DNA from: Oerskovia turbata
Lineage (GTDB): Bacteria; Actinomycetota; Actinomycetes; Actinomycetales; Cellulomonadaceae
Length of the DNA stretch: 64,000 bases
NCBI RefSeq assembly: GCF_000718325.1
Contig: NZ_JOFV01000007.1
Location: forward strand, 1 to 64,000
Reading direction: 5' to 3'
Shown: piece after piece, positions 26,491-35,006 of the stretch
How the letters are laid out: each line of letters begins with the position of its first letter
Numbering within the stretch: the stretch's first letter is position 1
The notes under the pieces: model-generated
What the model saw: only the letters and a program-made list of their open reading frames with translations
Told to the model about the DNA's origin: nothing
Databases searched by the model: none
Position numbers and translations under genes: made by a program

Positions 26491-27219
26491 ATGCCCACCG
26501 ACCATTCCCCTCGCAGGCGTCGCCGCGACCCGCTCGCCGAGGCCTTGAGCCTCGGGCGAGCCCACCCCACCGGCCAGTACCGTGTCGACCTGCGCACCGG
26601 CGAGTGGTGGTGGTCCGAGGAGGTGTACCTGCTCCACGGGCTGGCCCCTGATTCCGTCGTCCCGAGCGCAGGCCTCCTCACCCAGCACAAGCACCCCGAC
26701 GACCGCGACACGGTCCTGCGCGACCTGGCGCTGCTGCGCACGACGGGCCGCCCGTTCAGCGCCAGCCACCGCGTCGTGGACGCGCGCGGCCGGACCAAGA
26801 ACGTCACGGTCACCGGCCAGGGGCGCCGTGACGCCTCGGGCGCCGTGGTCGAGGTGATCGGCATGATGATCGACACGTCCGCGGCGCACGAGGACGCGCT
26901 GCGGCGCGAGGTCACCCGTCAGGTCGCGGTCGGGCTCCAGGACCGCGCCGTCGTCGACCAGGCCAAGGGCGTCATCATGGCCTCGCACGGCCTGGACCCC
27001 GACGGCGCGCTCGACCTGCTCGTCGTGCACGCGAGCGAGAGCAGCCGGCGTCTGCCCGACGTGGCGCGCGAGCTGATCGACGCGATCGCCGCCGGCGGCG
27101 GGCTGGGCGGTCGTGCCAAGGACCGTGTCGACGCGTGTCTGGCGGCCCTCGAGCCCGGCAGCGTGAGCCGTCCGGGCGGAGCGCAGCTCTTCCGGCGCAA
27201 GGGAGCCGTCACGGGCTGA
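26491..27219 (+). CDS. PAS-ANTAR domain regulator
   Basis: A 242-residue protein. A PAS fold (residues about 28-125; YRVDLRTGEWWWSEEVYLLHG, then QHKHPDDRDTVLRDL) is followed by an ANTAR domain (about 140-205; QDRAVVDQAKGVIMASHGLDPDGALDLL). ANTAR proteins bind paired RNA hairpins in mRNA leaders and prevent termination or change translation. The PAS domain would supply the signal; the ligand is unknown. It converges with a GAF-ANTAR gene on the other strand. Confidence 0.88.
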   Translation: MPTDHSPRRRRRDPLAEALSLGRAHPTGQYRVDLRTGEWWWSEEVYLLHGLAPDSVVPSAGLLTQHKHPDDRDTVLRDLALLRTTGRPFSASHRVVDARGRTKNVTVTGQGRRDASGAVVEVIGMMIDTSAAHEDALRREVTRQVAVGLQDRAVVDQAKGVIMASHGLDPDGALDLLVVHASESSRRLPDVARELIDAIAAGGGLGGRAKDRVDACLAALEPGSVSRPGGAQLFRRKGAVTG

Positions 27220-27246
27220 GGACGAACCTCCCGGTGCGGCCCGGCC

Positions 27247-27268
27247 GGCGCGCCCGTGACGGCGCGCC
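27247..27268. terminator. Hairpin between convergent ANTAR genes
   Basis: The self-complementary octamer GGCGCGCC occurs at 27247-27254 and 27261-27268 around a 6-base loop, giving an 8-bp stem in the 76-bp gap between two convergent genes. Confidence 0.6.
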
Positions 27269-27295
27269 CGACCGGTGCCCCCAGCGCCAGGTGGG

Positions 27296-28060
27296 CTACG
27301 CCGTCGGGAACCGGCGCGTCTCGACGACCTCACGGGCGAGGTCGGAGAGCTTGACGTTGGTGTCCTGCGAGACCCGGCTGAGCACCGAGAACGCGCGCTG
27401 AGCGGAGAGCTGGTAGCGCTCCATGAGGATGCCCTGGGCCTGACCGATCACGGTCCGGGTCTGCACGGCGCTCGTGAGCTGCTCCTCGGTGCGCGCGGCG
27501 GTCAGGGCGGCTGCGGCGACCGCCGCGAACGTCGAGACGATCGACAGCGCCGTCGCGGGGAACGCCCCCACGGAGCGCGAGTACAGGTTCAGGGCGCCGT
27601 GCGACGTCTCGCTCGTGAAGAGCTGCACGCACAGCATCGAGCGCACCCCGAGGTCCTGGTGCACCTGGTCGGCCCACCGCTGCCAGCGCGGCTCCGACGC
27701 CAGGTCGTTGGTGCGCACCAGGTCGGTCTCGCGGATCGCGTCGAGGCACGGCCCCTCGTTCAACGCGTACTGGAGCTCGTCGCCGCGCCGGGCGAGGTCG
27801 TGCGACGCGGCAGGCGTCTCGATGCTGCCCTTGCGGGTCACGAGCGAGATCCCCGCCGCGTCGCACCCCTCGACCATCGCGACCGCGAGCTCCACGGTCC
27901 GGTCGAGCGTCTCCTGGAGGCTCGGCTCCTCGGCGAGCGTCCGCGCGGCCGACGCGATCGAGGACTCGATGGCGGTGGCCGGGGTCGCTCCCGTGCCGTA
28001 CTCGGCGCTCGTGGGGACGGCGAGGGCGTCGTCCTTCGTCTGCTGCACATCCTGCGTCAT
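27296..28060 (-). CDS. GAF-ANTAR domain regulator
   Basis: A 254-residue protein. A GAF domain (about residues 45-180: GCDAAGISLVTRKGSIETPAAS, then LNEGPCLDAIRETDLV, then SMLCVQLFTSETSHGALNLYS) is followed by an ANTAR domain (about 190-245: LTSAVQTRTVIGQAQGILMERY). The layout matches actinobacterial stress-linked RNA-binding antiterminators. The ATG at 28060 is the first natural start; the longer reading frame upstream is rich in proline and arginine and unlikely to be coding. Target transcripts are unknown. Confidence 0.88.
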   Translation of the reverse strand: MTQDVQQTKDDALAVPTSAEYGTGATPATAIESSIASAARTLAEEPSLQETLDRTVELAVAMVEGCDAAGISLVTRKGSIETPAASHDLARRGDELQYALNEGPCLDAIRETDLVRTNDLASEPRWQRWADQVHQDLGVRSMLCVQLFTSETSHGALNLYSRSVGAFPATALSIVSTFAAVAAAALTAARTEEQLTSAVQTRTVIGQAQGILMERYQLSAQRAFSVLSRVSQDTNVKLSDLAREVVETRRFPTA

Positions 28061-28205
28061 GCTGCGTTCCCGTTCGTGCTCGGGGGCGGCCGGTAGCCGG
28101 CGCCCGATCGCGCCGTTCCTCCGCCTGTCGAGGACAACGCTACGCGGTACGCGGCCCACCGTGTCACGCGGCGGTGCACCGGGTGGGGTGTCTGCGGCGC
28201 AGCGG

Positions 28206-28625
28206 TCACGCGTCCTGCAGGTCCGCCGTGTCGCGGGCACCGACCGAGACCTGCCCGCGCTCGATCGCGGTGACGAGGTCCGAGAGCCGCACGATGCCCA
28301 CCAGGTCCGGCCCGACCATGACGGGCAGGCGCAGCAGGGCGTGGCGCTCCATGATCCGCACGGCCTCCCGGGCCGGGTCCTGGGGGCTGAGGACCACGAG
28401 GTCCTCGGTGCACAGCTCGCCCACGGGATGGTCCGGTGAGGCGTCGTCGGCCAGCGCCCGCACGATGCTGCGGTCGGTGAGGATGCCCAGGACGTCGCCG
28501 TCGTCGAGCACGACCGCGTCGCCCGAGTCGTCGTCGATCATGGTGCGTGCGGCCTGAGCGACGGTCGCGGTGCGCTCGACCGTGCAGAACGTCGTGGACA
28601 TGAGCTGTGCGATGGTCGTCGGCAT
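28206..28625 (-). CDS. CBS-domain protein
   Basis: A 139-residue protein made of two CBS repeats: TIAQLMSTTFCTVERTATVAQAARTM, then DGDVLGILTDRSIVRAL, and VGELCTEDLVVLSPQDPAREAV, then PVMVGPDLVGIVRLSDLV. Stand-alone CBS pairs bind adenine nucleotides and sense energy state. The ATG at 28625 has GGAGG 6 bases upstream and is preferred over a start 57 bp earlier. It could be co-transcribed with the GAF-ANTAR gene, since both are on the minus strand 145 bp apart. Confidence 0.85.
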   Translation of the reverse strand: MPTTIAQLMSTTFCTVERTATVAQAARTMIDDDSGDAVVLDDGDVLGILTDRSIVRALADDASPDHPVGELCTEDLVVLSPQDPAREAVRIMERHALLRLPVMVGPDLVGIVRLSDLVTAIERGQVSVGARDTADLQDA

Positions 28626-28767
28626 CGTCGCCTCCGGGATCCCTGACAAGGACGTCGGGCCACTCCTCGACCCGGTACTCACCCTAGCCCCGGAGCGGTC
28701 GGGCGGGGCTGCCTGGCCCCGTGAGCGTCGCGCCGCCCACGGGGCCAGGGCGAGCAGGCGGGGGACG

Positions 28768-29631
28768 TCAGAACACGGGCTTGCCGCCCGTGACCCCGAG
28801 CACCGTCGCCGAGACGTAGCTCGCGTCGGCGGGAGAGGCCAGGAAGACGAAGGCCGGCGCGACCTCGGCGGGCTGCCCGGCGCGGCCCAGCGGGGTGTCG
28901 GCCCCGAACTGCTCGATCTTCTCCGGCGGCTGCGTCGCGGGCTGCAACGGCGTCCAGATCGGCCCCGGCGCCACGGCGTTGACCCGGATGCCCCGCTCGC
29001 CGACCTCGGCCGCGAGGTTGACCGTGAAGTTGTTGATCGCGGCCTTGGTCGACGCGTAGTCCAGGAGTGACGTCGAGGGCTGGTAGGCCTGGATCGAGGA
29101 GACGTTGATGACGGACGCGCCCTCGCCCAGGTGCTCGAGCGCGGCCTGCGTCACCCAGAACAGGGCGTACAGGTTGGTCTTGAGCACGTTGTCGAGGTCC
29201 TCGGTGCTCACGTCGGCGATCGAGGACCGCCGCGCCATCTGGAAGCCGGCATTGTTCACGAGCACGTCCAGGCCACCGAGCTGGTCGACGGCGTCGGCGA
29301 CGGCCGCGCGGCACGCGCTCTCCTCGCGCAGGTCCCCTGGCAGCAGGACCGCCGTGCGGCCCGCCTCGCGCACCCAGCGCGCGGTCTCCTCGGCGTCGAC
29401 CTGCTCCTCGGGCAGGTAGCCGATCGCGACGTCGGCCCCCTCGCGGGCGAACGCGATCGCGACCGCGCGCCCGATGCCCGAGTCGCCGCCGGTGATCAGG
29501 GTCCGCAGGCCCGTGAGCCTGCCCGAGCCGCGGTAGGACGACTCGCCGTGGTCGGGCAGGGGGTTCATGGGGGCCGTGAGGCCCGGGGGCTCCTGCTGCT
29601 GGGCGGGGAAGGCGGGGCTCTGGTCGGACAT
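28768..29631 (-). CDS. Short-chain dehydrogenase/reductase
   Basis: A 287-residue SDR with TLITGGDSGIGRAVAIAFA as the NAD(P)-binding turn, LVNNAG, a catalytic serine in NVSSIQAY and Tyr/Lys in YASTK. The 40-residue N-terminal extension (PPGLTAPMNPLPDHGESSYRG) places it with the YhdF/YghA-like general-stress SDRs. The start at 29631 follows AGGAGG. The substrate is unknown. It diverges from the GMC oxidoreductase gene. Confidence 0.9.
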   Translation of the reverse strand: MSDQSPAFPAQQQEPPGLTAPMNPLPDHGESSYRGSGRLTGLRTLITGGDSGIGRAVAIAFAREGADVAIGYLPEEQVDAEETARWVREAGRTAVLLPGDLREESACRAAVADAVDQLGGLDVLVNNAGFQMARRSSIADVSTEDLDNVLKTNLYALFWVTQAALEHLGEGASVINVSSIQAYQPSTSLLDYASTKAAINNFTVNLAAEVGERGIRVNAVAPGPIWTPLQPATQPPEKIEQFGADTPLGRAGQPAEVAPAFVFLASPADASYVSATVLGVTGGKPVF

Positions 29632-29865
29632 GTGGTCCTCCTTCGGGTCGCCGCCCGCGCACGCCGTCCGGCGGGCCGCTGCGGGCGAGGTGTTCCGGGG
29701 TCCCGTCCACGCTAGGACGGCGCTCGCGGACTCGCAGCACGAGCGGCTGCACCGCTGGGTGGGCAGGAGCCTCCGGCCGTGGGCCCGGCCCGCGCCGGGC
29801 GGTCCCGGTGGCAGGATGGGCACCTGCCGGGCGTGACGGAGCGCCCGAGGAGCGAGGTGGCCACG

Positions 29866-31689
29866 ATGACGCAGGACGAGCGCGCGGCCGAGCGCGCGGA
29901 CCGTGCCCCCGAGGGAGCGCAGGACGTCGACGTGCTCGTGGTCGGGTCCGGCTTCGGCGGGTCCGTCGCGGCCCTGCGCCTGACCGAGAAGGGCTACCGG
30001 GTCGCGGTCCTGGAGGCGGGCAGACGCTTCGCGGACGAGGACTTCGCCGCGACGTCGTGGCACCTGCGCGACTTCCTGTGGGCCCCACGCCTCGGCTGCC
30101 TCGGCATCCAGCGCGTCCACCGCCTGCGCGACGTCCTGGTCCTCGCGGGCGCCGGGGTGGGCGGCGGCTCCCTCGTGTACGCCAACACCCTGTACGAGCC
30201 CCTCGACGCGTTCTACACCGACCCCGCATGGGGTCACCTGACCGACTGGAAGACCGAGCTCGCCCCGTACTACGACCAGGCGCGGCGCATGCTGGGCGTC
30301 GTCCCGTACGCGGGACGCACCCCCGCCGACGAGGCCATGGCCCAGGTCGCCCGCGAGATGGGCGTCGCGCACACGGTCACCCCGGCGCCCGTGGGTGTGC
30401 TCTTCGGGGAGCCGGGCGTCCGCGTGCCCGACCCGTTCTTCGGCGGCGCGGGCCCCGAGCGGCGCGGCTGCCTCGAGTGCGGCCAGTGCATGACCGGGTG
30501 CCGCCACGGCGCCAAGAACACCCTCGTCACGAACTACCTCCACCTCGCCGAGCGCGGCGGGGCCACGATCCACCCCCTGACGACCGTCACCCGCATCACG
30601 CCGCTGCCCGGCGGAGGCTACGAGGTCACCTCCCGGCGCACCGACCGCCCGGCCGCCCGGCGCACCCGGTGGACCGCCCAGCACGTCGTCCTCGCCGCGG
30701 GCGCCCACGGTACGCAGCAGCTCCTGCACGCCCAGCGCGACGCCGGCACCCTGCCCGACCTCTCACCACGGCTCGGCATGCTCACCCGCACCAACTCCGA
30801 GGCGCTCCTGGGCGCGACCGCCGACCGGCCACGCCCCGCGGGCGCCCCCGTGCCCGACTACACGCGCGGCGTCGCCATCACCTCCTCCTTCCACCCCGAC
30901 GCCCACACGCACGTCGAACCCGTGCGCTACGGCCACGGGTCCAACGCCATGGCGCTCCTGCAGACCGTCCTCGTCACGCCCCGCGGCGCTCGCGGCCTGC
31001 GCGGGGGCGGGAAGGGGCCCGACGGCGCCGCTCACCCCGGTCCCTCGCCCTCGCCCGCCGGGTGGTTGCGGGAGCTGTGGGCCCAGCGGCGTCGGCTGCC
31101 CTCCATGCTCGACCTGCGGGGCTGGTCCGAGCGCACGGTGATCGCCCTGGTCATGCAGAGCCACGACAACTCGCTGACGACCTACACGCGCCGCTCCTGG
31201 ACGGGCCGTCGTCGCATGACCACGCGTCAGGGGCACGGCGCCCCGAACCCCGGGTGGATCCCCGCCGCGCACGAGGCGGCCCGGCGGCTGGCCCGGGTCA
31301 TGGGCGGTGCGCCGGGCGGGAGCATCGGGGAGCCCTTCGGCATGCCGCTCACGGCCCACTTCCTGGGCGGGTGCGCGATCGGCGCCTCACCGGAGACGGG
31401 GGTCGTCGACGCCTACCAGCGGGTGTTCGGGCACCCGGGGCTGCACGTCCTGGACGGTGCGGCCGTGAGCGCGAACCTGGGCGTCAACCCGTCGCTGACG
31501 ATCACGGCACAGGCCGAGCGCGCGGTCGCCCTGTGGCCGAACCGCGACGAGGAGGACCCCAGGCCGCCGCTCGGGAGCACGTACCGGCGGGTGGCCCCGG
31601 TCGCGCCCCGCTCCCCGGTCGTCCCGGCGGACGCCCCCGCCGCGCTGCGCCTTCCCGTGGTCCGGGTGACGCACGGCGGCACGCCCTGA
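29866..31689 (+). CDS. GMC-family flavoprotein oxidoreductase
   Basis: A 607-residue FAD enzyme. VVGSGFGGSVAALRLTEKGY binds FAD; the C-terminal block HFLGGCAIGASPETGVVDAY and the final GVNPSLTITAQAERA are typical of the cholesterol-oxidase-like GMC branch. Cys202, 205, 208 and 212 form CLECGQCMTGC, a cysteine array seen in this branch that could hold metal. A flexible insertion (GARGLRGGGKGPDGAAHP) contains a copy of the dispersed 17-bp repeat (31017-31033). Substrate unknown; probably an alcohol or sterol. Confidence 0.85.
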   Translation: MTQDERAAERADRAPEGAQDVDVLVVGSGFGGSVAALRLTEKGYRVAVLEAGRRFADEDFAATSWHLRDFLWAPRLGCLGIQRVHRLRDVLVLAGAGVGGGSLVYANTLYEPLDAFYTDPAWGHLTDWKTELAPYYDQARRMLGVVPYAGRTPADEAMAQVAREMGVAHTVTPAPVGVLFGEPGVRVPDPFFGGAGPERRGCLECGQCMTGCRHGAKNTLVTNYLHLAERGGATIHPLTTVTRITPLPGGGYEVTSRRTDRPAARRTRWTAQHVVLAAGAHGTQQLLHAQRDAGTLPDLSPRLGMLTRTNSEALLGATADRPRPAGAPVPDYTRGVAITSSFHPDAHTHVEPVRYGHGSNAMALLQTVLVTPRGARGLRGGGKGPDGAAHPGPSPSPAGWLRELWAQRRRLPSMLDLRGWSERTVIALVMQSHDNSLTTYTRRSWTGRRRMTTRQGHGAPNPGWIPAAHEAARRLARVMGGAPGGSIGEPFGMPLTAHFLGGCAIGASPETGVVDAYQRVFGHPGLHVLDGAAVSANLGVNPSLTITAQAERAVALWPNRDEEDPRPPLGSTYRRVAPVAPRSPVVPADAPAALRLPVVRVTHGGTP

Positions 31690-31741
31690 CGCGAGGTCGG
31701 CGCGGGGGAGAAGTGCCCCTGGTCCACGGGCGGGCAAGAAA

Positions 31742-31845
31742 TCGAACAGGTGTTCGACGTTCTCCGACCGAGGCGTCAAGACCGCTCGAACTGGTGTTCG
31801 AGCGGCAGGGCCTCTGGCGAGACCCGACGTCGAACACCTGTTCGA
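31742..31845. promoter_or_regulatory. Three evenly spaced LexA/SOS-box-like palindromes
   Basis: TCGAACAGGTGTTCGA (31742-31757), TCGAACTGGTGTTCGA (31786-31801) and TCGAACACCTGTTCGA (31830-31845) each match the actinobacterial SOS box TCGAAC-N4-GTTCGA with no mismatch. Starts are exactly 44 bp apart; the DNA between them is unrelated. The boxes lie between the ends of two convergent genes (stops at 31689 and 31867), not in front of a recognisable promoter. Confidence 0.6.
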
Positions 31846-31866
31846 CGTCGTGGGGGAGGGGAGATG

Positions 31867-32619
31867 TCAGGAGCGGTCCGCGCCGTCGAGCTCGACGTCC
31901 ACGACCACCGCCCGGTGGTCCGACAACCCCGTGTCGACCGCCCGACCCGGCGCCAACGGGCGCACCCCACCGTCGGCCAGGACATGATCGATCTGCAGCG
32001 TCGGGTGCGAGACCGGGTACGACCGCGCCACGGCCAGCGGGGTCCACCCCGAGATGGTCGCAGGGACCTCCGAGCGCAGGTTCAGGTCACCCAGCAGGAC
32101 CAGCGGCCGCGGCGCCCCCGCCAGCCCCCTCACCAGCCGGTCCAGCTGGTGCTCACCCCAACCGTCGAGAAAGCTCAGATGGGTCGCCGCCACCGTCAAC
32201 GGACCCTGCGGCGTCCGCACCACCGCCACCACAGCCGTGCGCGGCTCGTCGAGCCGCCACCGACGCGCCCGCTGGTCCGACGCCCGAGGCAGCGGACGCC
32301 ACCACGGGCGACGCGGCAACGGCAGCACCCGCCACTCGAGCACAGGAAACCTCGACAGCAGGGCCACCCCGTACTGCGACCGCCCGCCCCCCGACCGTCG
32401 CTCCACCGTCGCAGCGAACCGGTGATCCACCGCCCCCATCGCCTCGGCCGCGACCCGCGCCAGGTCCGCCCGCCCCGACCGGCGCTGGTTGCGATCCACC
32501 TCCTGCAACGCCAGCACATCCGCACCCAGGTCAGCCACAGCACGAGCAAAACGGTCCACGTCCACCAGATCGTCCACCGTGGACCGGCCGTGCAGGATGT
32601 TGAACGTCACGAGTCGCAT
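31867..32619 (-). CDS. Endonuclease/exonuclease/phosphatase family protein
   Basis: A 250-residue EEP-fold protein. MRLVTFNILHGR begins the domain. The metal-site glutamate is in VLALQEVDRNQRRSG, a central strand carries AATHLSFLDGWGEHQL, GDLNLRSE supplies the Asp/Asn pair and GLSDHRAVVVDVEL the catalytic Asp-His. It could act on nucleic acid or on phosphate esters. The ATG follows a GACAAT box by about 7 bases, so it may be leaderless. Its 3' end lies 22 bp from the last SOS-like palindrome. Confidence 0.85.
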   Translation of the reverse strand: MRLVTFNILHGRSTVDDLVDVDRFARAVADLGADVLALQEVDRNQRRSGRADLARVAAEAMGAVDHRFAATVERRSGGGRSQYGVALLSRFPVLEWRVLPLPRRPWWRPLPRASDQRARRWRLDEPRTAVVAVVRTPQGPLTVAATHLSFLDGWGEHQLDRLVRGLAGAPRPLVLLGDLNLRSEVPATISGWTPLAVARSYPVSHPTLQIDHVLADGGVRPLAPGRAVDTGLSDHRAVVVDVELDGADRS

Positions 32620-32719
32620 CGCACCGATTGTCCCCCCACGCACCCCGCCACGCTCGCCGTCGAGCACGGACGCCCACCCCCCGGCGGCAGCCCCACCCCG
32701 GCAGGCCTAGGCTCACGCC

Positions 32720-33340
32720 ATGGCCACGTACTTCGACATCCACCCCGTCGACCCCCAGCCCCGCGCGATCGACCAGATCGTCACGCTCCTGCGCGACGAC
32801 GCCCTCATCGCCTACCCCACCGACTCCTGCTACGCGCTCGGCGCCCGCATCGACTCCCACAGCGCCACCCAACGCATCCGCGACATCCGCCACCTCGGCG
32901 ACAAGCACCACTTCACGCTCGTCTGCGCCGACTTCGCCCAGCTCGGCCAGCTCGTCAAGATCGACAACGCCGCCTTCCGCGCCATCAAGGCCTCCACCCC
33001 CGGCAGCTACACCTTCATCCTGCCCGCCACCGCAGAGGTGCCCCGACGCCTCGCCCACCCCAAGAAGAAGACCGTCGGCGTCCGCATCCCCGACCACACC
33101 GTCACCCAAGCCATCCTGCGCGCCCTCGGCGAACCCCTCCTGTCCAGCACGCTCCTCCTGCCGGGGGAGGACGAACCCATGACCCAGGGCTGGGAGATCA
33201 AGGAAGCCCTCGACCACCAGGTCGACGCCGTCGTCGACTCCGGCAACTGCGGCACCGAACCCACCACCGTCGTCGACTTCTCCTCCGGCGTCGCCGAGGT
33301 CGTCCGCACCGGCGCAGGAGACCCCTCCCGCTTCGAATGA
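32720..33340 (+). CDS. Sua5/YciO/YrdC-family protein (threonylcarbamoyl-AMP synthase-like)
   Basis: A 206-residue YrdC-fold protein: LIAYPTDSCYALGA, KHHFTLVCADFAQLGQLVKIDN, then GSYTFILPATAEVPRR and KTVGVRIPDH. It is closest in layout to the YciO branch, whose role is less certain than that of TsaC/Sua5, which makes the tRNA t6A intermediate. The ATG is 8 bases after TAGGCT (32706-32711), a likely -10 box, so the mRNA may be leaderless. The same 15-mer TAGGCTCACGCCATG starts the gene at 37062. Confidence 0.85.
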   Translation: MATYFDIHPVDPQPRAIDQIVTLLRDDALIAYPTDSCYALGARIDSHSATQRIRDIRHLGDKHHFTLVCADFAQLGQLVKIDNAAFRAIKASTPGSYTFILPATAEVPRRLAHPKKKTVGVRIPDHTVTQAILRALGEPLLSSTLLLPGEDEPMTQGWEIKEALDHQVDAVVDSGNCGTEPTTVVDFSSGVAEVVRTGAGDPSRFE

Positions 33341-33409
33341 CCACCTCCGTGACCAACACCCCACGTACCACCCGGCACGACCACCCCCACCACCCCTAGC
33401 ATCGACACC

Positions 33410-34822
33410 ATGAGCAGCCAGGGCCTCACCCACTCCCAGCGCAAGATGGCCGACGCCGGCGTCCACCCCACCGCGATCGACGTCTTCAGCCGCTTCTACG
33501 AGCTCCTCGACGGCGGCGCCACCGGCACCGTCCCCGAGGCCGACGTCGCCCCCCTCACCGACGTCACCCACCGCCACGACCTCGCCATCACCACCGACGA
33601 CGCCACCGACGCCCTCTCCCGCACAGCACTCATCAAGCTCAACGGCGGCCTCGGCACCTCCATGGGCATGGACCGCGCCAAGTCCCTCCTCACCGTCCGC
33701 GACACCACCGACGGACCCCTCACCTTCCTCGACATCATCGCCGGACAGGTCCGCGCCGCCCGCACCACCACCGGCGCACGCCTCCCGCTGCTCTTCATGA
33801 ACAGCTTCCGGACACGCGACGACACGCTCGCGGCGCTCGCGGCCTACCCGGACCTCGCGGTCGACGGCCTGCCGCTCGACTTCCTGCAGAACCGCGAGCC
33901 GAAGCTGCGTGCGGACGACCTCGAGCCCGTCGAGTGGCCCGCGGACCCGGACCTGGAGTGGTGCCCGCCGGGCCACGGCGACCTGTACACGGCCCTGGTG
34001 ACGTCGGGGGCTCTCCAGCAGCTCCTGGACGCGGGCTACCTGTACGCGAGCGTCTCCAACTCGGACAACCTCGGGGCGGCCCCGGACGCGGCCATGGCCG
34101 GCTGGTTCGCGGCGTCGGGTGCGCCGTTCGCGGCCGAGGTGGCCCGCAGGACGCCCGCGGACCGCAAGGGCGGCCACCTCGTGGTCCGGCGCTCGGACGG
34201 GCGCCTGGTGCTCCGTGAGACCGCGCAGACGCCCGAGGAGGACCTCGCCGCGGCCGGGGACATCGAGCGTCACCGGTACTTCAACACGAACAACCTGTGG
34301 CTCGACCTGCGCGCTCTGGCCGCCGAGCTCGACCGCACCGGGGGAGTGCTCGAGCTCCCCCTGATCCGCAACCCCAAGACGGTCGACCCCACCGACCCGT
34401 CCTCGACGCCCGTGATCCAGATCGAGTCGGCGATGGGCGCCGCGATCGAGGTCTTCGAGGGCTCGACCGTCATCGAGGTCGACCGCAACCGCTTCCTGCC
34501 CGTCAAGGCGACGAGCGACCTGCTGCTGCTGCGCTCGGACGTGTACGAGCTCGGCGACGACTTCACGCTCACGGCCCAGGTCGAGGCGCCGCTGATCGAC
34601 CTCGACGGCGCGTACTACAAGCTCGTCGGGGACTTCGACGCGCGGTTCGGTCAGGGGGCGCCGTCGTTGCGCGCGGCTCGGGGGCTCACGGTGCGCGGGG
34701 ACTGGACGTTCGGCCGCGGTGTCGTCGCCGAGGGAGACGCGGTCCTGGAGGACGCGGGTGAGCCGTCGTCCGTCCCGGACGGGGCGCACGTGGGGCCCGG
34801 GGGTGTCCTCGGCGCGGTGTGA
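33410..34822 (+). CDS. UTP-glucose-1-phosphate uridylyltransferase (UDPGP family)
   Basis: A 470-residue enzyme of the eukaryote-like UGP2 family, unrelated to GalU. LNGGLGTSMGMDRAKS (residues 77-92) is the nucleotide loop, followed by FMNSFRTRDDT, CPPGHGDLYTAL and FNTNNLWLDL for sugar binding. It makes UDP-glucose for cell-wall and storage glycans. TAGCAT (33397-33402) 7 bases before the ATG suggests a leaderless mRNA. Synonymous codon use changes sharply at about 33785: C-ending codons before, with no ACG, and many G-ending codons after. Confidence 0.9.
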   Translation: MSSQGLTHSQRKMADAGVHPTAIDVFSRFYELLDGGATGTVPEADVAPLTDVTHRHDLAITTDDATDALSRTALIKLNGGLGTSMGMDRAKSLLTVRDTTDGPLTFLDIIAGQVRAARTTTGARLPLLFMNSFRTRDDTLAALAAYPDLAVDGLPLDFLQNREPKLRADDLEPVEWPADPDLEWCPPGHGDLYTALVTSGALQQLLDAGYLYASVSNSDNLGAAPDAAMAGWFAASGAPFAAEVARRTPADRKGGHLVVRRSDGRLVLRETAQTPEEDLAAAGDIERHRYFNTNNLWLDLRALAAELDRTGGVLELPLIRNPKTVDPTDPSSTPVIQIESAMGAAIEVFEGSTVIEVDRNRFLPVKATSDLLLLRSDVYELGDDFTLTAQVEAPLIDLDGAYYKLVGDFDARFGQGAPSLRAARGLTVRGDWTFGRGVVAEGDAVLEDAGEPSSVPDGAHVGPGGVLGAV

Positions 34823-34898
34823 GACGGGGCGTGACGCTCACCCACCCGGGAGAGTCGCGGGTGGGGTCGGCGCGCCGCGAGGTCAGGCGCGGCCGGTC

Positions 34899-34924
34899 AC
34901 CGTGGGGCTCACGTTCCCCACGGT
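34899..34924. terminator. Bidirectional terminator after the UDPGP gene
   Basis: ACCGTGGGG (34899-34907) pairs exactly with CCCCACGGT (34916-34924) around 8 bases, in the gap between the convergent UDPGP and YigZ genes. Confidence 0.65.
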
Positions 34925-35006
34925 GCATCGTGGTCGCTGCCCGGGGGAGGTCGTCGGCTGTGGCGCCGTCCGCCGCGGACGCGGGGGCGAACCGGTGGAT
35001 CGAGGC

